Shown: positions 34,717-44,929, counted from the first letter of the stretch. The stretch: DNA of 64,000 bases from Paenibacillus guangzhouensis (GCF_009363075.1 NZ_CP045293.1:1798001-1862000); one strand, 5' to 3'. Made by a program: numbers and translations. Notes: a model not told the origin generated them from the letters alone.

Positions 34717-35462
34717 TTATTTATTAATGGCATATACGAAAATATGATCATCCTGTAGACGAATCCACACTTCCCCGTCTCCGACCATGACGCCTTGCCA
34801 GTCCACAAACATTTTCTATGCTTTTTGCGCTTTTAATTTCTTCTTCACCTTGTCCGTCATAATCTGATTGTATTTCTCGATAAACTGCTTTTTCGACTTG
34901 ATCTGGACCGTTTTTCTTTTATGGATTTGCTGAAAAAATCGGTAAATTCCGCTGGATTATCGATGCCCGCCACCTCATACGGGTTCTCCATGGCATGAAT
35001 AGCATAGACCGCAAGTTGCTGGTCGATGACGCTTATCCACATCTCGCCTTCGCCGATCATGATCCCATTCTGATTGACGAATACATCTTCAGCATTCTGC
35101 GCGAGCAGCTTCTTTTTCACATAGCTTGTCATGATTTGATCATACTTTTGCACGAATTGCTCACTGGTGTAGATGATTGTTTTCTTGTCATTTTTGATCA
35201 AGTTCAAGGGATAAGACATATTCGTAGCTACTTCGTTAAGATTATCCTCTGCAACTGCTTTTTGCAATTTTGTAAGAAAAGCAGCGAACACCTTCGGGTC
35301 GTCTATGCCGGCATTGACAAGTGGATTTTCCCGCTCGCTCTTCACCGTTTGCACGGATGTTGTCGCTTGACTTGCTGTTGGTTTTGCAGGTTCTGCCCAT
35401 ACTTGACCAACCAATGTTCCGGCTGTGATGGTTAATGCTAATAATATCGCTGTTTTTTTCAT
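34717..35462 (-). pseudogene. Secreted protein with internal repeat, 3' part degraded
   Basis: ATG at 35462 starts a signal peptide (MKKTAILLALTITAGTLVGQ, then VWA). The intact part has VKKKLLAQNAEDVFVNQNGI and MIGEGEMWISVIDQQLAVYA. After the frame is lost near 34930, a second frame gives VKKKLKAQKA, a TAG, then MFVDWQGVMVGDGEVWIRLQ and HIFVYAINK, clearly a second copy of the same module. Original function is unknown. The intact ORF ends at 34857 with an unrelated tail. Confidence 0.65.
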
Positions 35463-35565
35463 GATTTGTTTCCCTCCGTTTTCTGTATACAAATCACAGT
35501 ATAAAGGGCCGATGTGTACTTCATGTGTACACTCGATGAACATTGAGGGCTATATCGCGCACAAA

Positions 35566-35588
35566 AAAACCGCGATTATCGCGGTTCA
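35566..35588 (-). terminator. Intrinsic terminator of the molybdenum operon
   Basis: AACCGCGA and TCGCGGTT followed by TTTTTT on the minus strand, directly after the ywiC-like remnant. Confidence 0.8.
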
Positions 35589-35992
35589 TTAGAACACAAT
35601 CCATGATATGACGATAAACTGCACGGCACCGATAATCTCGAGAATCCCTGACTTCATCGGACGCACTTGCTTCCTGCCAAGAGAAACGTACGGATAAGTG
35701 GTACAACGAAGGGAAGCGTCATCCAAGGATAGCCGCATGCCAAGGGCACGAATAAAATCAATACATGGTAGATGCGTGCCGTAGCCTCCCATTTCGGATT
35801 ACCTCGCTCACGGAAGATCGTCTTCACGAAGAACGCCGTCCCCATAAAATACAAGAAGTTAAACAACGTCACCACCAGCATCGCCTTATTCCAATCGCCG
35901 CCTCCGTACAAATAAGCAGCAGCTCCCCCCAAGGAAAAAAACAGAATCGCGCACAGATCGTTTACGATGGCTCGCTCCGATTTCTCCTTCAC
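35589..35992 (-). pseudogene. YwiC-like membrane protein, truncated and frameshifted
   Basis: Residues starting KEKSERAIVNDLCAILFFSL and later FMGTAFFVKTIFRERGNPKW match the middle and end of YwiC-like proteins, whose full length is about 240 aa. The frame breaks near 35665. One frame ends LLAGSKCVR; the next continues RKQVRPMKSGILEIIGAVQF with a final helix. In B. subtilis ywiC lies in the nitrate-respiration region, which would suit the molybdenum genes here. Nine bases after modB. Confidence 0.65.
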
Positions 35993-36000
35993 CTACTTCA

Positions 36001-36681
36001 TTATGATGATGTTCGCCGCCGTCCTGTTAAGAGCAGCAATAGAAATGAAATAACCACCATAGAAATCGTCCACAACCATGCCATCGTCATATTCCCTGAA
36101 TCGACTGCAACGAATATCGCCGTAGGGACGGTCTGCGTTTTCCCTGGGATGTTACCCGCGATCATCAGCGTCGCACCGAATTCCCCTAAACTGCGAGCGA
36201 AGCTTAGGATATAGGCGGTGATAAGCGATGGGAATGCAAGCGGCAGCGTAATATAGCGAAAAACCTGCCATTCGCTCGCACCGATCGAACGCGCGGCATC
36301 GACAAGTTGGTAATCAATGCCGCGAAAGCCTGTCTTCATCGTCTGATAGACGAGCGGAAACGCGACGACAATAGATGCAATGACCGCAGCACCCCACGAG
36401 AAAATAATCGGCGCGGAGAACAGCCATTCCGCGAACTGTCCGATCCAGCTTCGCCGTCCAAGCACGACGAGGAGCAAGAAGCCGACGACCGTCGGCGGCA
36501 GTACAAGAGGTAACAAAAAGGCGGTCTCAAGCAAAACCTTTCCTTTCACCTTACTTCTTGACATCCGCCAGGCCGAGGCAACACCTAACAGTGTACTGAG
36601 AATACTAGCAGTCAACGCAACCTGGAGGGATAATCGAATAGGCGTCCATAATTGAGCCCAATCGATTGACATCATGCTCAT
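36001..36681 (-). CDS. modB: Molybdate ABC transporter permease
   Basis: 226 aa, about six membrane helices. The EAA loop that contacts the ATPase is DAARSIGASEWQVFRYITLP. FLLPLVLPPTVVGFLLLVVL and ARSLGEFGATLMIAGNIPGK are ModB hallmarks. It overlaps the modA stop by four bases. No ModC ATPase gene is adjacent, so the ATPase must be encoded elsewhere or be shared. Confidence 0.92.
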   Translation of the reverse strand: MSMMSIDWAQLWTPIRLSLQVALTASILSTLLGVASAWRMSRSKVKGKVLLETAFLLPLVLPPTVVGFLLLVVLGRRSWIGQFAEWLFSAPIIFSWGAAVIASIVVAFPLVYQTMKTGFRGIDYQLVDAARSIGASEWQVFRYITLPLAFPSLITAYILSFARSLGEFGATLMIAGNIPGKTQTVPTAIFVAVDSGNMTMAWLWTISMVVISFLLLLLTGRRRTSS

Positions 36682-37499
36682 TTCGAATGCGGTGTGGAGA
36701 ATCCGTATTTCACGAAGACATCCATTGCATCCTTCGATTGCAGATAATCGTACAATTGTTCAGCTTCAGTGGCATGGGTTGTCGCTTGGACGATACCGAT
36801 CGGGTATGTAATCGGCGTATACAAAGTAGGATCTACGTTGTAAGCAATCTTCACTTGATTCGTTGTTAATGCATCCGTTTTATACACGAAGCCCGCGTCT
36901 GCATTGCCTGTCTGAACATATTGCAATACTTGGCGCACGTCTTTTGCTTGGACCAATTTGGACTGTATTTCATCCCATACGCCTGCGCCCGTAAGTGCCT
37001 CTTGCGCGTATTTTCCTGCGGGAACCGACTCAGGAATGCCGATTGCAATTTTCTGGATTTCCGCTTTCAGAAGGTCTTTCGCTTCTTGAACAGACATCGA
37101 TGTGTCGGCAGCAGTAATCACTGTAAGTTCATTAGCGAGCAGGTTCTTCTCTTGATCCGGCGCGACCAGCTTCTTGTCGACGAGTGCCTTCATGTTCTTC
37201 GAAGCTGCAGAGAGGAACAGATCCACAGGCGCTCCTTGCTCAATCTGCTGCTGCAAAGCGCCGGATGCCCCGAAGTTGAAATGAAGCTTCACCCCACTCG
37301 TCTTCGCTTCATAATTTTTCTGAATTTCTTGCAACGCATCGGTTAGGCTGGCTGCTGCGGAGACCGTTAATTCAACCGTTTCCCCTTTTGGCCCTGAGTC
37401 TTTGTTGGCTTGTTGGTTCCCGCATGCTGAAATGACAAGAACCGTGATCACCAACATAACAAGAAGGCTCAACCTTCTTTTCGCTAAAAAATGTCTCAT
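36678..37499 (-). CDS. modA: Molybdate-binding lipoprotein
   Basis: 273 aa. Lipobox VISAC after a hydrophobic signal. ELTVSAAASLTDALQEIQKN and HFNFGASGALQQQIEQGAPV are the ligand-binding strands of ModA. It delivers molybdate (or tungstate) to ModB. It begins 8 bases after moaA, so uptake and cofactor synthesis share a transcript. Confidence 0.93.
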   Translation of the reverse strand: MRHFLAKRRLSLLVMLVITVLVISACGNQQANKDSGPKGETVELTVSAAASLTDALQEIQKNYEAKTSGVKLHFNFGASGALQQQIEQGAPVDLFLSAASKNMKALVDKKLVAPDQEKNLLANELTVITAADTSMSVQEAKDLLKAEIQKIAIGIPESVPAGKYAQEALTGAGVWDEIQSKLVQAKDVRQVLQYVQTGNADAGFVYKTDALTTNQVKIAYNVDPTLYTPITYPIGIVQATTHATEAEQLYDYLQSKDAMDVFVKYGFSTPHSK

Positions 37500-37507
37500 A
37501 CAGTCTC

Positions 37508-38518
37508 CTATCCGCCAATTTGCGACATTCTGCGTGCCGTAGGCGTATGTGATATGGTTACATCATCATTTAGAAAATGTGACATTTCGTGATTCTCAGG
37601 CTTCGTTCCGAGGGCATCGAGGAACATTTGGCGGATCGCCTCGTCATTCCCGACCACGCTTCGGATATGGAATTGCTCCGTCCAGGCAAGACACGGCTTG
37701 ATATAACCGTCTGCTGTAAGCCTTAATCGGTTACAAGTCTGACAGAAGTGCTCACTAACCGGGTGGATCAATCCAAAACTCCCTAACGCTCCGTTCAGTT
37801 GGTAATTCTCTGAAGGGCCATTGCCTTGAATTGTCGCGATCTTATCATAATCCCATTGCAATTCTGCACAGACTTCCATTACACGCGAGAGCGGCAAGTA
37901 CAAGTTCTTCCACGTCGCATCACTATGTCCAATCGGCATATATTCAATGAACCGGACATGGATATCCCGATCCAGCGTTAACCGGATAAAATCCGCGATC
38001 TCATCATCGTTCAACCCTCTCATGAGCACCACGTTCAATTTGATAGGACTTAAGCCCGCCATCACGCAAGCATCGATGCTATCGAGCACCTTCCGGACAT
38101 CTCCGCCGCGCGTAATAATCTTGAACCGATCCGTCTGAAGTGAGTCCATACTGATGTTCACGCGCGTAAGTCCAGCTTCCTTCAACGCACGTGCCTTTGG
38201 CGCGAGAAACATCCCATTCGTCGTTAGCGCGATATCTTCAATTCCTGGGATGCTAGCAATCATCGCCACGAGCTGTTCCAGGTTCTTACGTACTAACGGT
38301 TCGCCGCCCGTTAACCGGATTTTGCGAATCCCCATGCCGGCAACGACACGAACGACTTCGGCAATTTCTTCGAAGGTCAGGATCTTCTCCGACGGCTCGA
38401 ATTCCATCCCCTCTTCTGGCATACAGTAGATGCAGCGCAGATTGCAACGATCGGTCACGGATATCCGCAAATAATGATGCTCTCGTCCATATTTATCTAT
38501 TAAACGGGGAACGTTCAT
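37508..38518 (-). CDS. moaA: GTP 3',8-cyclase
   Basis: 336 aa. Radical-SAM cluster CNLRCIYC near the N-terminus, a second cluster of three Cys in CQTCNRLRLTADGYIKPCL, and the essential C-terminal Gly-Gly (MSQIGG). With MoaC it makes cyclic pyranopterin monophosphate, the first Moco intermediate. Full length, normal for the family. Confidence 0.95.
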   Translation of the reverse strand: MNVPRLIDKYGREHHYLRISVTDRCNLRCIYCMPEEGMEFEPSEKILTFEEIAEVVRVVAGMGIRKIRLTGGEPLVRKNLEQLVAMIASIPGIEDIALTTNGMFLAPKARALKEAGLTRVNISMDSLQTDRFKIITRGGDVRKVLDSIDACVMAGLSPIKLNVVLMRGLNDDEIADFIRLTLDRDIHVRFIEYMPIGHSDATWKNLYLPLSRVMEVCAELQWDYDKIATIQGNGPSENYQLNGALGSFGLIHPVSEHFCQTCNRLRLTADGYIKPCLAWTEQFHIRSVVGNDEAIRQMFLDALGTKPENHEMSHFLNDDVTISHTPTARRMSQIGG

Positions 38519-38540
38519 CCTGCTACACTCCTTTCCGGTA

Positions 38541-39026
38541 TTACTTCTGATCTTCCTTCGGAATATCTGGTAATATTGGTCGACCTTCCTGATAGACCTG
38601 TTGATTTAGTTGATCGCCAATCCATTCGGAGCCGTCTTCGCCATGTTCTTTTTTCCAGATGGGCACAATCTGCTTAATCCGTTCAATGACGTATTCGTTC
38701 GCTTCATAGGCTGCTTTGCGATGCGGCGAGGAGACGGCGATCACGACGGCGATATCCGATATCTCTAGCCGCCCCACGCGATGCGTCACTGCAACAACGG
38801 TATTTGCCCAGCGCTCACGAACCTCTTGCCCGATCCGCTCCAATTGCGCGACCGCCATGGTCGGGTAGGCTTCATATTCTAGAAATAACGTCCGTTTGCC
38901 ATGAGTCAATTCACGCACGGTGCCTAGGAATAACGTGATTGCCCCGGCTTCCCTCCGCTTGACTTTATTCGAGACATCCTCCGGTACGATCGGTTGATCC
39001 GTAATCACAAACATCGAGCTGTTCAT
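38541..39026 (-). CDS. moaE: Molybdopterin synthase catalytic subunit
   Basis: 161 aa. GAITLFLGTVRELTHGKRTL and SSPHRKAAYEANEYVIERIK, then PIWKKEHGEDGSEWIGDQ with the conserved active-site Lys. It works with MoaD to insert dithiolene sulfur into the pterin. Confidence 0.94.
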   Translation of the reverse strand: MNSSMFVITDQPIVPEDVSNKVKRREAGAITLFLGTVRELTHGKRTLFLEYEAYPTMAVAQLERIGQEVRERWANTVVAVTHRVGRLEISDIAVVIAVSSPHRKAAYEANEYVIERIKQIVPIWKKEHGEDGSEWIGDQLNQQVYQEGRPILPDIPKEDQK

Positions 39027-39052
39027 TCGCTCACTCCTATCTCATTAACCGC

Positions 39053-39538
39053 TTACTTGTTCTCACGCACGTAATCGCCGCTTTTACCGCCTTGCTTTTG
39101 TTCCAAATACGTCGGGCCAAGCACCATGTCCTTATCGATTGCTTTGCACATGTCATAGATGGTGAGACCGACGACTTGGGCTGCCGTTAAGGCTTCCATC
39201 TCGACACCGGTAACCCCCGTTGTCTTGACCTGCACCCGGAAGGCTAACGTCTGCTCATCTTCGACCTCGAATGTAATATCAATGCCCGTGAGCGGAAGCG
39301 GGTGGCACATGGGAATGAGATCTGCCGTCTTCTTCGCGGCCATGATGCCGGCCACTTGGGCTACCGCCAGCACATCCCCTTTGCCGATCGATCCTTCTTG
39401 GATGCGACGTAACGTCTCTTTACGCATGTGGATCTGACTCTTAACGACCGCGAGACGCTTCGTCTCGGCTTTGTCCGTCACGTCAACCATATGGGCACGG
39501 CCTTGATCATTGAAATGCGTCAATTTTTCTTCACTCAT
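39053..39538 (-). CDS. moaC: Cyclic pyranopterin monophosphate synthase
   Basis: 161 aa. ATG at 39538 is eight bases after AAAGGGG; the frame extends into moaD without a better site. [17 protein letters not shown] and [20 protein letters not shown] contain the active-site Cys, His and Glu. Partner of MoaA. Confidence 0.94.
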   Translation of the reverse strand: MSEEKLTHFNDQGRAHMVDVTDKAETKRLAVVKSQIHMRKETLRRIQEGSIGKGDVLAVAQVAGIMAAKKTADLIPMCHPLPLTGIDITFEVEDEQTLAFRVQVKTTGVTGVEMEALTAAQVVGLTIYDMCKAIDKDMVLGPTYLEQKQGGKSGDYVRENK

Positions 39539-39554
39539 TTGCATAACCCCTTTC

Positions 39555-39785
39555 TTAACCGCCGCTGACTGGAGGCAGCAATGCCACCGTGTCATTCGGT
39601 GCTATGACATAGGACGATTCGACAAATTGTTCATTGACTGCAATCATGACATGATCGAGCAATAGAGCCGGATAGCGATTCTTGAGCTCTGCCATAAAAT
39701 CTGCTACCGAGATCGGACCTAGCTCTAACTCCATGCTGGATGTACCTAACTGTTCACTCAAATGGGCAAAACATAATAGTTTCAT
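39555..39785 (-). CDS. moaD: Molybdopterin synthase sulfur carrier
   Basis: 76 aa ubiquitin-like protein. [20 protein letters not shown] at the start and [10 protein letters not shown] at the end; the C-terminal Gly-Gly is adenylated and thiocarboxylated by the MoeB-like enzyme encoded next door. Confidence 0.93.
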   Translation of the reverse strand: MKLLCFAHLSEQLGTSSMELELGPISVADFMAELKNRYPALLLDHVMIAVNEQFVESSYVIAPNDTVALLPPVSGG

Positions 39786-39823
39786 AAGTTCACCTTCCTG
39801 AATTTAATGCTATAAAACATTTA

Positions 39824-40855
39824 TTAGGTTAAATATCGAAGATACAGCTTCTTGGCTTCGAGCGGATCGGAGGTTCCATGGATTAGTGCCCTACCATCTT
39901 GGAAAATAACGAGACGATATTCGTCCTCTTGAATTTGGAGCAGATACGGATTCGACTTCACTTTGGCGTGCAGTTGCACAGCATGAGAGGCTACCAGATT
40001 CAAATCTAGCGGCTCTTGACGCGGATAACGAATCCAGACGGAATCTCGACCGCATAACGCTTCTGTTCTCATCGCCGACTCCGACTTCAAATAAGGATAG
40101 CTCGGTTGTAACCCGCATGTCGGACAAGACTCGCGCTTACCCGGTATATGCATTCGAATGGATTGATACATATTCGACCAAAGATCAAAGACCGTAAATC
40201 GATCCGACATCTGTGCTCGATTCCCAGATAGCCACTTAAGCGCTTCTGCCGATTGCATCGCTACGACCATCTGCACCGCTGGAGCAATGATCCCCTCTCG
40301 ATCACAGGTCGCAGAACCGACCGGTATCCGCTCCAATACGCAATGCAGGCATGATGTCTGCCCCGGAATAAAGTTGCTAACCGCTCCATAACTTCCCGAA
40401 CACGCGCCATAGATCCACGGAATTTGGTAGCGATAAGCGACATCATTCAAGATATATCGAATTGCAAAATTATCTGTTGCATCGAGCATCAAATCAACCT
40501 TTGTATGATCAAGTAAAGCTATAAGATCAGAGGCTGTACAATCCATGACATGCGCGTGCACGGTGATGTCCGAATTGATCTGCCGGAGCCGATTGGCCGC
40601 CGCCACAGCTTTGGGCAATTGATCAATCGCATCCTGCTCGCAATAGAGTGACTGCCGCTGCAGATTACTCCATTCCACATAGTCACGGTCGATGATTGTA
40701 ATCGTTCCGACGCCTGATCGTGCTAAGAGTTCTGCATTCCCAGAGCCAAGCGCACCCGCTCCCAGGATCAGAACATGCTTCGTCATTAATTCTTGTTGAC
40801 CTTCGGTACCGATCGGACTGAAATTCTGTTGTCTGCTATATCGATCATGAGACAT
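39824..40855 (-). CDS. moeB: MoeB-type adenylyltransferase with extra C-terminal domain
   Basis: 343 aa. ATG at 40855 after AAAGGAGG; a longer frame has no site. E1-like: YSRQQNFSPIGTEGQQELMT, nucleotide loop [33 protein letters not shown]. Zinc Cys pairs CLHC and CPTC. It activates MoaD. Beyond the E1 fold, about 90 residues (CGRDSVWIRYPR, later LVIFQDGRALIHGTSDP) replace the usual rhodanese domain; the ThiF at 56427 has the same tail. First gene of the operon. Confidence 0.85.
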   Translation of the reverse strand: MSHDRYSRQQNFSPIGTEGQQELMTKHVLILGAGALGSGNAELLARSGVGTITIIDRDYVEWSNLQRQSLYCEQDAIDQLPKAVAAANRLRQINSDITVHAHVMDCTASDLIALLDHTKVDLMLDATDNFAIRYILNDVAYRYQIPWIYGACSGSYGAVSNFIPGQTSCLHCVLERIPVGSATCDREGIIAPAVQMVVAMQSAEALKWLSGNRAQMSDRFTVFDLWSNMYQSIRMHIPGKRESCPTCGLQPSYPYLKSESAMRTEALCGRDSVWIRYPRQEPLDLNLVASHAVQLHAKVKSNPYLLQIQEDEYRLVIFQDGRALIHGTSDPLEAKKLYLRYLT

Positions 40856-41137
40856 GTGGGTTGCTGCCTCCTTTCCATTAGAACACTTCCAACTATAAAT
40901 CATATCGTTCCTAGGTTATTTTGTATAGGACATTGAACGGTTCGTCGATGTTTTACTTCAATAAACAGGTAAAAATTTTATCGTTAAAAACGTTTCATAA
41001 ATATTGTTATGTCAACAATCATTGTCTAAAGGTTTGTGTCGCTATTTTCATCCTTGCTTATACCAAACATATGTTCTATACTCAAGAAAAGAGCATATGT
41101 ATGCGATATACGGAGAAAAAAGGAGATTTCGAGAGTT

Positions 41138-42169
41138 ATGCTAGAACGCAATATCGATATTGAGCAGCGAATGACCCACTATGGCGTACCTGGACTGTGT
41201 ATGACGCGTATCCAAGATGGCCGACTGGTACATACAGAAACCTATGGGGAGCGAGAAACGGGTATTTCGGATCGGATTCATCCATCAACGATGATGAACG
41301 CCTGTTCCATTACCAAATTCTTAACAGCCATGCTCGTGATGAAGCTTACGGCGCAAGGATTCGTCGATCTAGACGAGAACGTCAATGATCGGCTTACTTC
41401 TTGGGAGGTTCCTGAGAATACCTATACGCAAGTCTATAAAGTGACCCTGCGTAATTTGCTATGTCATCAGTCTGGTATTATGGATCCGACAGGGAGCTTC
41501 CAAGAACGCCATGAAGATCAATCACCACTCCGCATGGCCGATCTGTTAGATGGGAACACGCCCTATTGTATCGAACCAGTCACGGTGAAGTACGAGCCAG
41601 GCAGCGAGTTTCATTACTCTGATGCGGGCTATTGTGTCATTCAGCAACTGATTGAAGACGTCATGGGGAGACCATTTGATATGATCTTGGAAGAGTTGAT
41701 TCTATCGCCACTCCACATGACGAACAGCCTAATCTTACAAGCGATGCCAGTAGAACATCTCGATAGATTCGCAAGTGGGCATCACCGAAATGGAGCGGTT
41801 GTGCCCCGCACCTATACGATTTATCCCTATCCGGCTGCCGCGGGTCTATGGTCTACTTCAGAGGATCTCGCTCGCTTGACCAAGGAACTCTTGGACTCCC
41901 TTCGTGGGCAGGGTCAGCTCGGGATCCCTCAAGCTTATGCAAGAGAAATGATCACAGCACAAGGCTGTAGAGAATGGACAGGTCTAGGCGTATTCCTTAA
42001 CGAATCTGGACAAGAAACCATGTTCTCATCGTTAGGTTGGGGTGTTGGATATCAATGTATGATCACCTGCGATCCCGCTTCAGCATCAGCGACTGTCTTC
42101 ATGACCAATGGGGACACCGGCGTACATCAGCTGGAGGGACTGATCGGCGAAATCATACGAGCAATGTAG
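41138..42169 (+). CDS. Serine hydrolase (beta-lactamase/PBP4* family)
   Basis: 343 aa. ATG at 41138 has AAAGGAG about 12 bases upstream. SITK gives the catalytic Ser-x-x-Lys (NACSITKFL), and YSDAGYCVIQQLIEDVMG supplies the Tyr block. AAAGLWSTSEDLARLTKELL is nearly the same as in the fragment at the window start. No signal peptide, so probably cytosolic. Function open; the fold covers esterases and D-aminopeptidases. Divergent from moeB. Confidence 0.85.
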   Translation: MLERNIDIEQRMTHYGVPGLCMTRIQDGRLVHTETYGERETGISDRIHPSTMMNACSITKFLTAMLVMKLTAQGFVDLDENVNDRLTSWEVPENTYTQVYKVTLRNLLCHQSGIMDPTGSFQERHEDQSPLRMADLLDGNTPYCIEPVTVKYEPGSEFHYSDAGYCVIQQLIEDVMGRPFDMILEELILSPLHMTNSLILQAMPVEHLDRFASGHHRNGAVVPRTYTIYPYPAAAGLWSTSEDLARLTKELLDSLRGQGQLGIPQAYAREMITAQGCREWTGLGVFLNESGQETMFSSLGWGVGYQCMITCDPASASATVFMTNGDTGVHQLEGLIGEIIRAM

Positions 42170-42179
42170 CGAGCCAACA

Positions 42180-42219
42180 CAAACAGACTGGCGATCCAAT
42201 TGAAAGCCAGTCTGTTCCT
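42180..42219. terminator. Bidirectional terminator
   Basis: AACAGACTGGC pairs with GCCAGTCTGTT between the convergent hydrolase and WG-repeat genes. Confidence 0.75.
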
Positions 42220-42233
42220 CATGATTTATGCCG

Positions 42234-44726
42234 TTAATGAAATGACTTCCAGAACTCCCCTTCAGTGTTGATCAAGCTCATGATCGAGGCAAATGGAATC
42301 GTGAAGGTAGGGAAACCCGCAGCATAAGGGCCGATCTCATAAGGTGCGAAATAGATATGAAGGGCATCCTCCGACACGAAGAAAGGCTGATCCGGCTTGA
42401 TTCCCGTGTAGCTGCCTGGGAACACATACGAATATTGCGGATCCTCTTTAATCTGCTGGCCAATAATTCGGCTGAGCTCATTCACATAATCGCTATCGGG
42501 CTTGAACAAATCTTTCAGAGCATACATGTGACCATTCGTTAAGTTGATGATGGCGTACGTCATTGTCGGCATGCCGTGCGCAGCGCCAATCGGATAATTG
42601 TAGCCGGTTAACTGCAGCTGCAGCAAATCCCCTTTATAGAAAGTAACGTCAAAATCGCCATCATATGTGTAATCGAGCTTCTTATCCGCTGGAATCGGCT
42701 TCACCTGCGACATGTCTTTCAGCTTCTCATTCACGATTCTCTGTGCTTCAGCACCCGACATGCCTTCGACTTGCGGATAGTAGACGAGATAGTTCGCATT
42801 CGGCTTATACTTCTCTTCCCGCACCGCATAGGGGGATTGCAGTGGAATAACTGTATTCTGCCGCCAGATTACGTGCCCTTCCCGGTCAATATAGGACAGT
42901 CGACGATCGATGTAGGCTTTGATGAAGTTTTTGCGTTCCAGCGACAGCGTGCCCCTTCCTTCAACTCGAGGATAACCTGAAGCGGGTCTCCCCGTCCGAT
43001 CAATGAAATACGTCTGCGTGGCATCGCTGGCCGAAGCTAATCCTTCATTGAAGTTCTCAATGTTTGTATAGAGGAAATCCGATAATCGCTTGCCGTTCCA
43101 ATCTGCGATAGCAAAGTTCGAACCGATAAAGGGTTGTTCCGGATCTATCGCATTCCCTAAGGCGAACCGCTCCTCACCAAGATCACGAATATCGTTATAC
43201 CCAGCCGGAATGACGAACTCACCTTTTTGGTTAATTACGCCGTAACTCGATTTATAATCTTCTGCCGTATTGACAATTGCCCTCCCGTCATGGAAAGGTA
43301 GTGCCATCGTAAATGTCGGCGGAATGACAATATTTCCTCGTTGATCAATATATCCGTATTTCCCAGCCGTATCTTGCTGAAATGCTAGCAGTCCGTCACC
43401 CCGTGGGCCGACAAAGGCAAACGAATATGTAGCGAGGCGCCGTCCATTCGGGTCAATGAGCGCATATTCTTTATCTTTCACTTTCACGACCGCTTTACCG
43501 TCGTCAAAATCTCCTGCTTCATCGAACTGTGCAGGGATCGCCTCGTTACCCTTTTCATCCAAATACCCGTATTTGCTCTTATTGTCATGCGACACGTAGA
43601 AGACCGCACGGCGATCTTCCAAATCGGCGATGAAGGAATACGCCTTTGGTGTTAGTACATTTCCCTGTTCATCAATCATTTTGAACCCTTCATGATCAAT
43701 TACGATGGCGCGTCGATCCTTAAAGGGGTTAATCGAATCATAGATAGGCTGTACCACGTAACGTCCTGATGCATCGATTACACCATACTTCCCTTTCTCA
43801 CTTACGATGGCTAAGCCATTCTTTTGGAAATCACGTGCATCGTCGAATCGCGGCTGAAGGATCATCTCGCCTTTGGCGTCGATATAACCCCATCGCTGGC
43901 CGGATGCAGTCTTAAGTGAAGCAGGAAATAGTCCAACCGACCGCCTAGACATATCCTTCTGCTCCTCTAGCATCTGTTTAATTTTGCGTTCAAGATCTAA
44001 TAGAACCTCACGTGAAGGATAGGATGAGTGAAAGTTTAGCGCCTTGCGAACCGATATGAGCGCAGATTGTGGCATCCCCGCATGATATTGTGCGTCAGCG
44101 AGGTAATACCAGTAGAACGGATAGTCCGGATGTAATTCTGTCAATCGTTCGTAGTAATGTACGACGCGGGGAAAATAGTACGAATAAACCTCTGGCGCTG
44201 GCACGAACGCATTATCATGCCATTTAATCACCACGACCCGATAGGCTTCTCCTGTATCATGAATCCAGAGCGCGATATCAGCCGTGCCACTTTTACCTGT
44301 TGGTCCCGGCATATCTTCCACTTCAATATGACTGTAATACAGATTGTCAGGTGCAATATCTCGAAGACCATTCGGCGTCAACGTATACACAGATAACTTG
44401 GACCAGATCGAACCAACCTGCCAACCAACGAGGAGATTGTTCTGATCAGGCTGAACGATCGGTGCAGCGGTCAACAACGTGACCCCATATCCCGGGCCTT
44501 TTACCGTAGCAACCTGCTCCCACTTCCCGTTGATCAGCTGCAGCACAAGCAAGTATAGCTCTTGATTGAGACGGTATACGGCAATGATTTCTGGCGAAGT
44601 GCCACCGGTTAAATGAACAGTATGGATAGCCGGATGTGCGCTGGGCTTGTCGATTAAGATGAGTTCCGCAGCTGGTGGCAAATGTGCCTTTACGACGTGT
44701 ATCCATTGCTCTATATTGTCGGACAT
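42234..44726 (-). CDS. WG-repeat protein with C-terminal DUF3298-like domain
   Basis: 830 aa. ATG at 44726 after AAAGGAGG. The N-terminal ~200 residues are beta-rich (VHTVHLTGG-like strands), followed by a TPR-like helical stretch (YYLADAQYHAGMPQSALISV). At about residues 280-600 are eight WG-type repeats such as WGYIDAKGEMILQPRFDDA and YGYIDQRGNIVIPPTF. The last ~180 residues (HGMPTMTYAIINLTNGHMYA, then LKDLF) match the DUF3298/RsiV extracellular fold. No signal peptide is visible. Role unknown; possibly a large scaffold. Confidence 0.82.
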   Translation of the reverse strand: MSDNIEQWIHVVKAHLPPAAELILIDKPSAHPAIHTVHLTGGTSPEIIAVYRLNQELYLLVLQLINGKWEQVATVKGPGYGVTLLTAAPIVQPDQNNLLVGWQVGSIWSKLSVYTLTPNGLRDIAPDNLYYSHIEVEDMPGPTGKSGTADIALWIHDTGEAYRVVVIKWHDNAFVPAPEVYSYYFPRVVHYYERLTELHPDYPFYWYYLADAQYHAGMPQSALISVRKALNFHSSYPSREVLLDLERKIKQMLEEQKDMSRRSVGLFPASLKTASGQRWGYIDAKGEMILQPRFDDARDFQKNGLAIVSEKGKYGVIDASGRYVVQPIYDSINPFKDRRAIVIDHEGFKMIDEQGNVLTPKAYSFIADLEDRRAVFYVSHDNKSKYGYLDEKGNEAIPAQFDEAGDFDDGKAVVKVKDKEYALIDPNGRRLATYSFAFVGPRGDGLLAFQQDTAGKYGYIDQRGNIVIPPTFTMALPFHDGRAIVNTAEDYKSSYGVINQKGEFVIPAGYNDIRDLGEERFALGNAIDPEQPFIGSNFAIADWNGKRLSDFLYTNIENFNEGLASASDATQTYFIDRTGRPASGYPRVEGRGTLSLERKNFIKAYIDRRLSYIDREGHVIWRQNTVIPLQSPYAVREEKYKPNANYLVYYPQVEGMSGAEAQRIVNEKLKDMSQVKPIPADKKLDYTYDGDFDVTFYKGDLLQLQLTGYNYPIGAAHGMPTMTYAIINLTNGHMYALKDLFKPDSDYVNELSRIIGQQIKEDPQYSYVFPGSYTGIKPDQPFFVSEDALHIYFAPYEIGPYAAGFPTFTIPFASIMSLINTEGEFWKSFH

Positions 44727-44833
44727 ACTATCATCCTCCTTTTTCCCTCTTTCTTCGCCTAATCGTATGCGGTTTATCGGAAGATATGCTTGCCGATGAT
44801 GATCCTTAACACTTTTACGGGAAGATTGTTTCG

Positions 44834-44866
44834 CATGCAATGACACGCTGGAAAATGCATACAAAG
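44834..44866 (+). promoter_or_regulatory. Possible sigma-G promoter of the second germination operon
   Basis: TGCAAT, 16 bases, then CATACAAA, located 65-95 bases before the gerA-like start. It resembles the forespore consensus (TGMATA, CATACTA). By-eye match only. Confidence 0.35.
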
Positions 44867-44929
44867 CAAATGATCGGGGTATACCAACTTCAATTGTTTA
44901 CAGAGGAAATATATAGAAGAGGACAAGCG

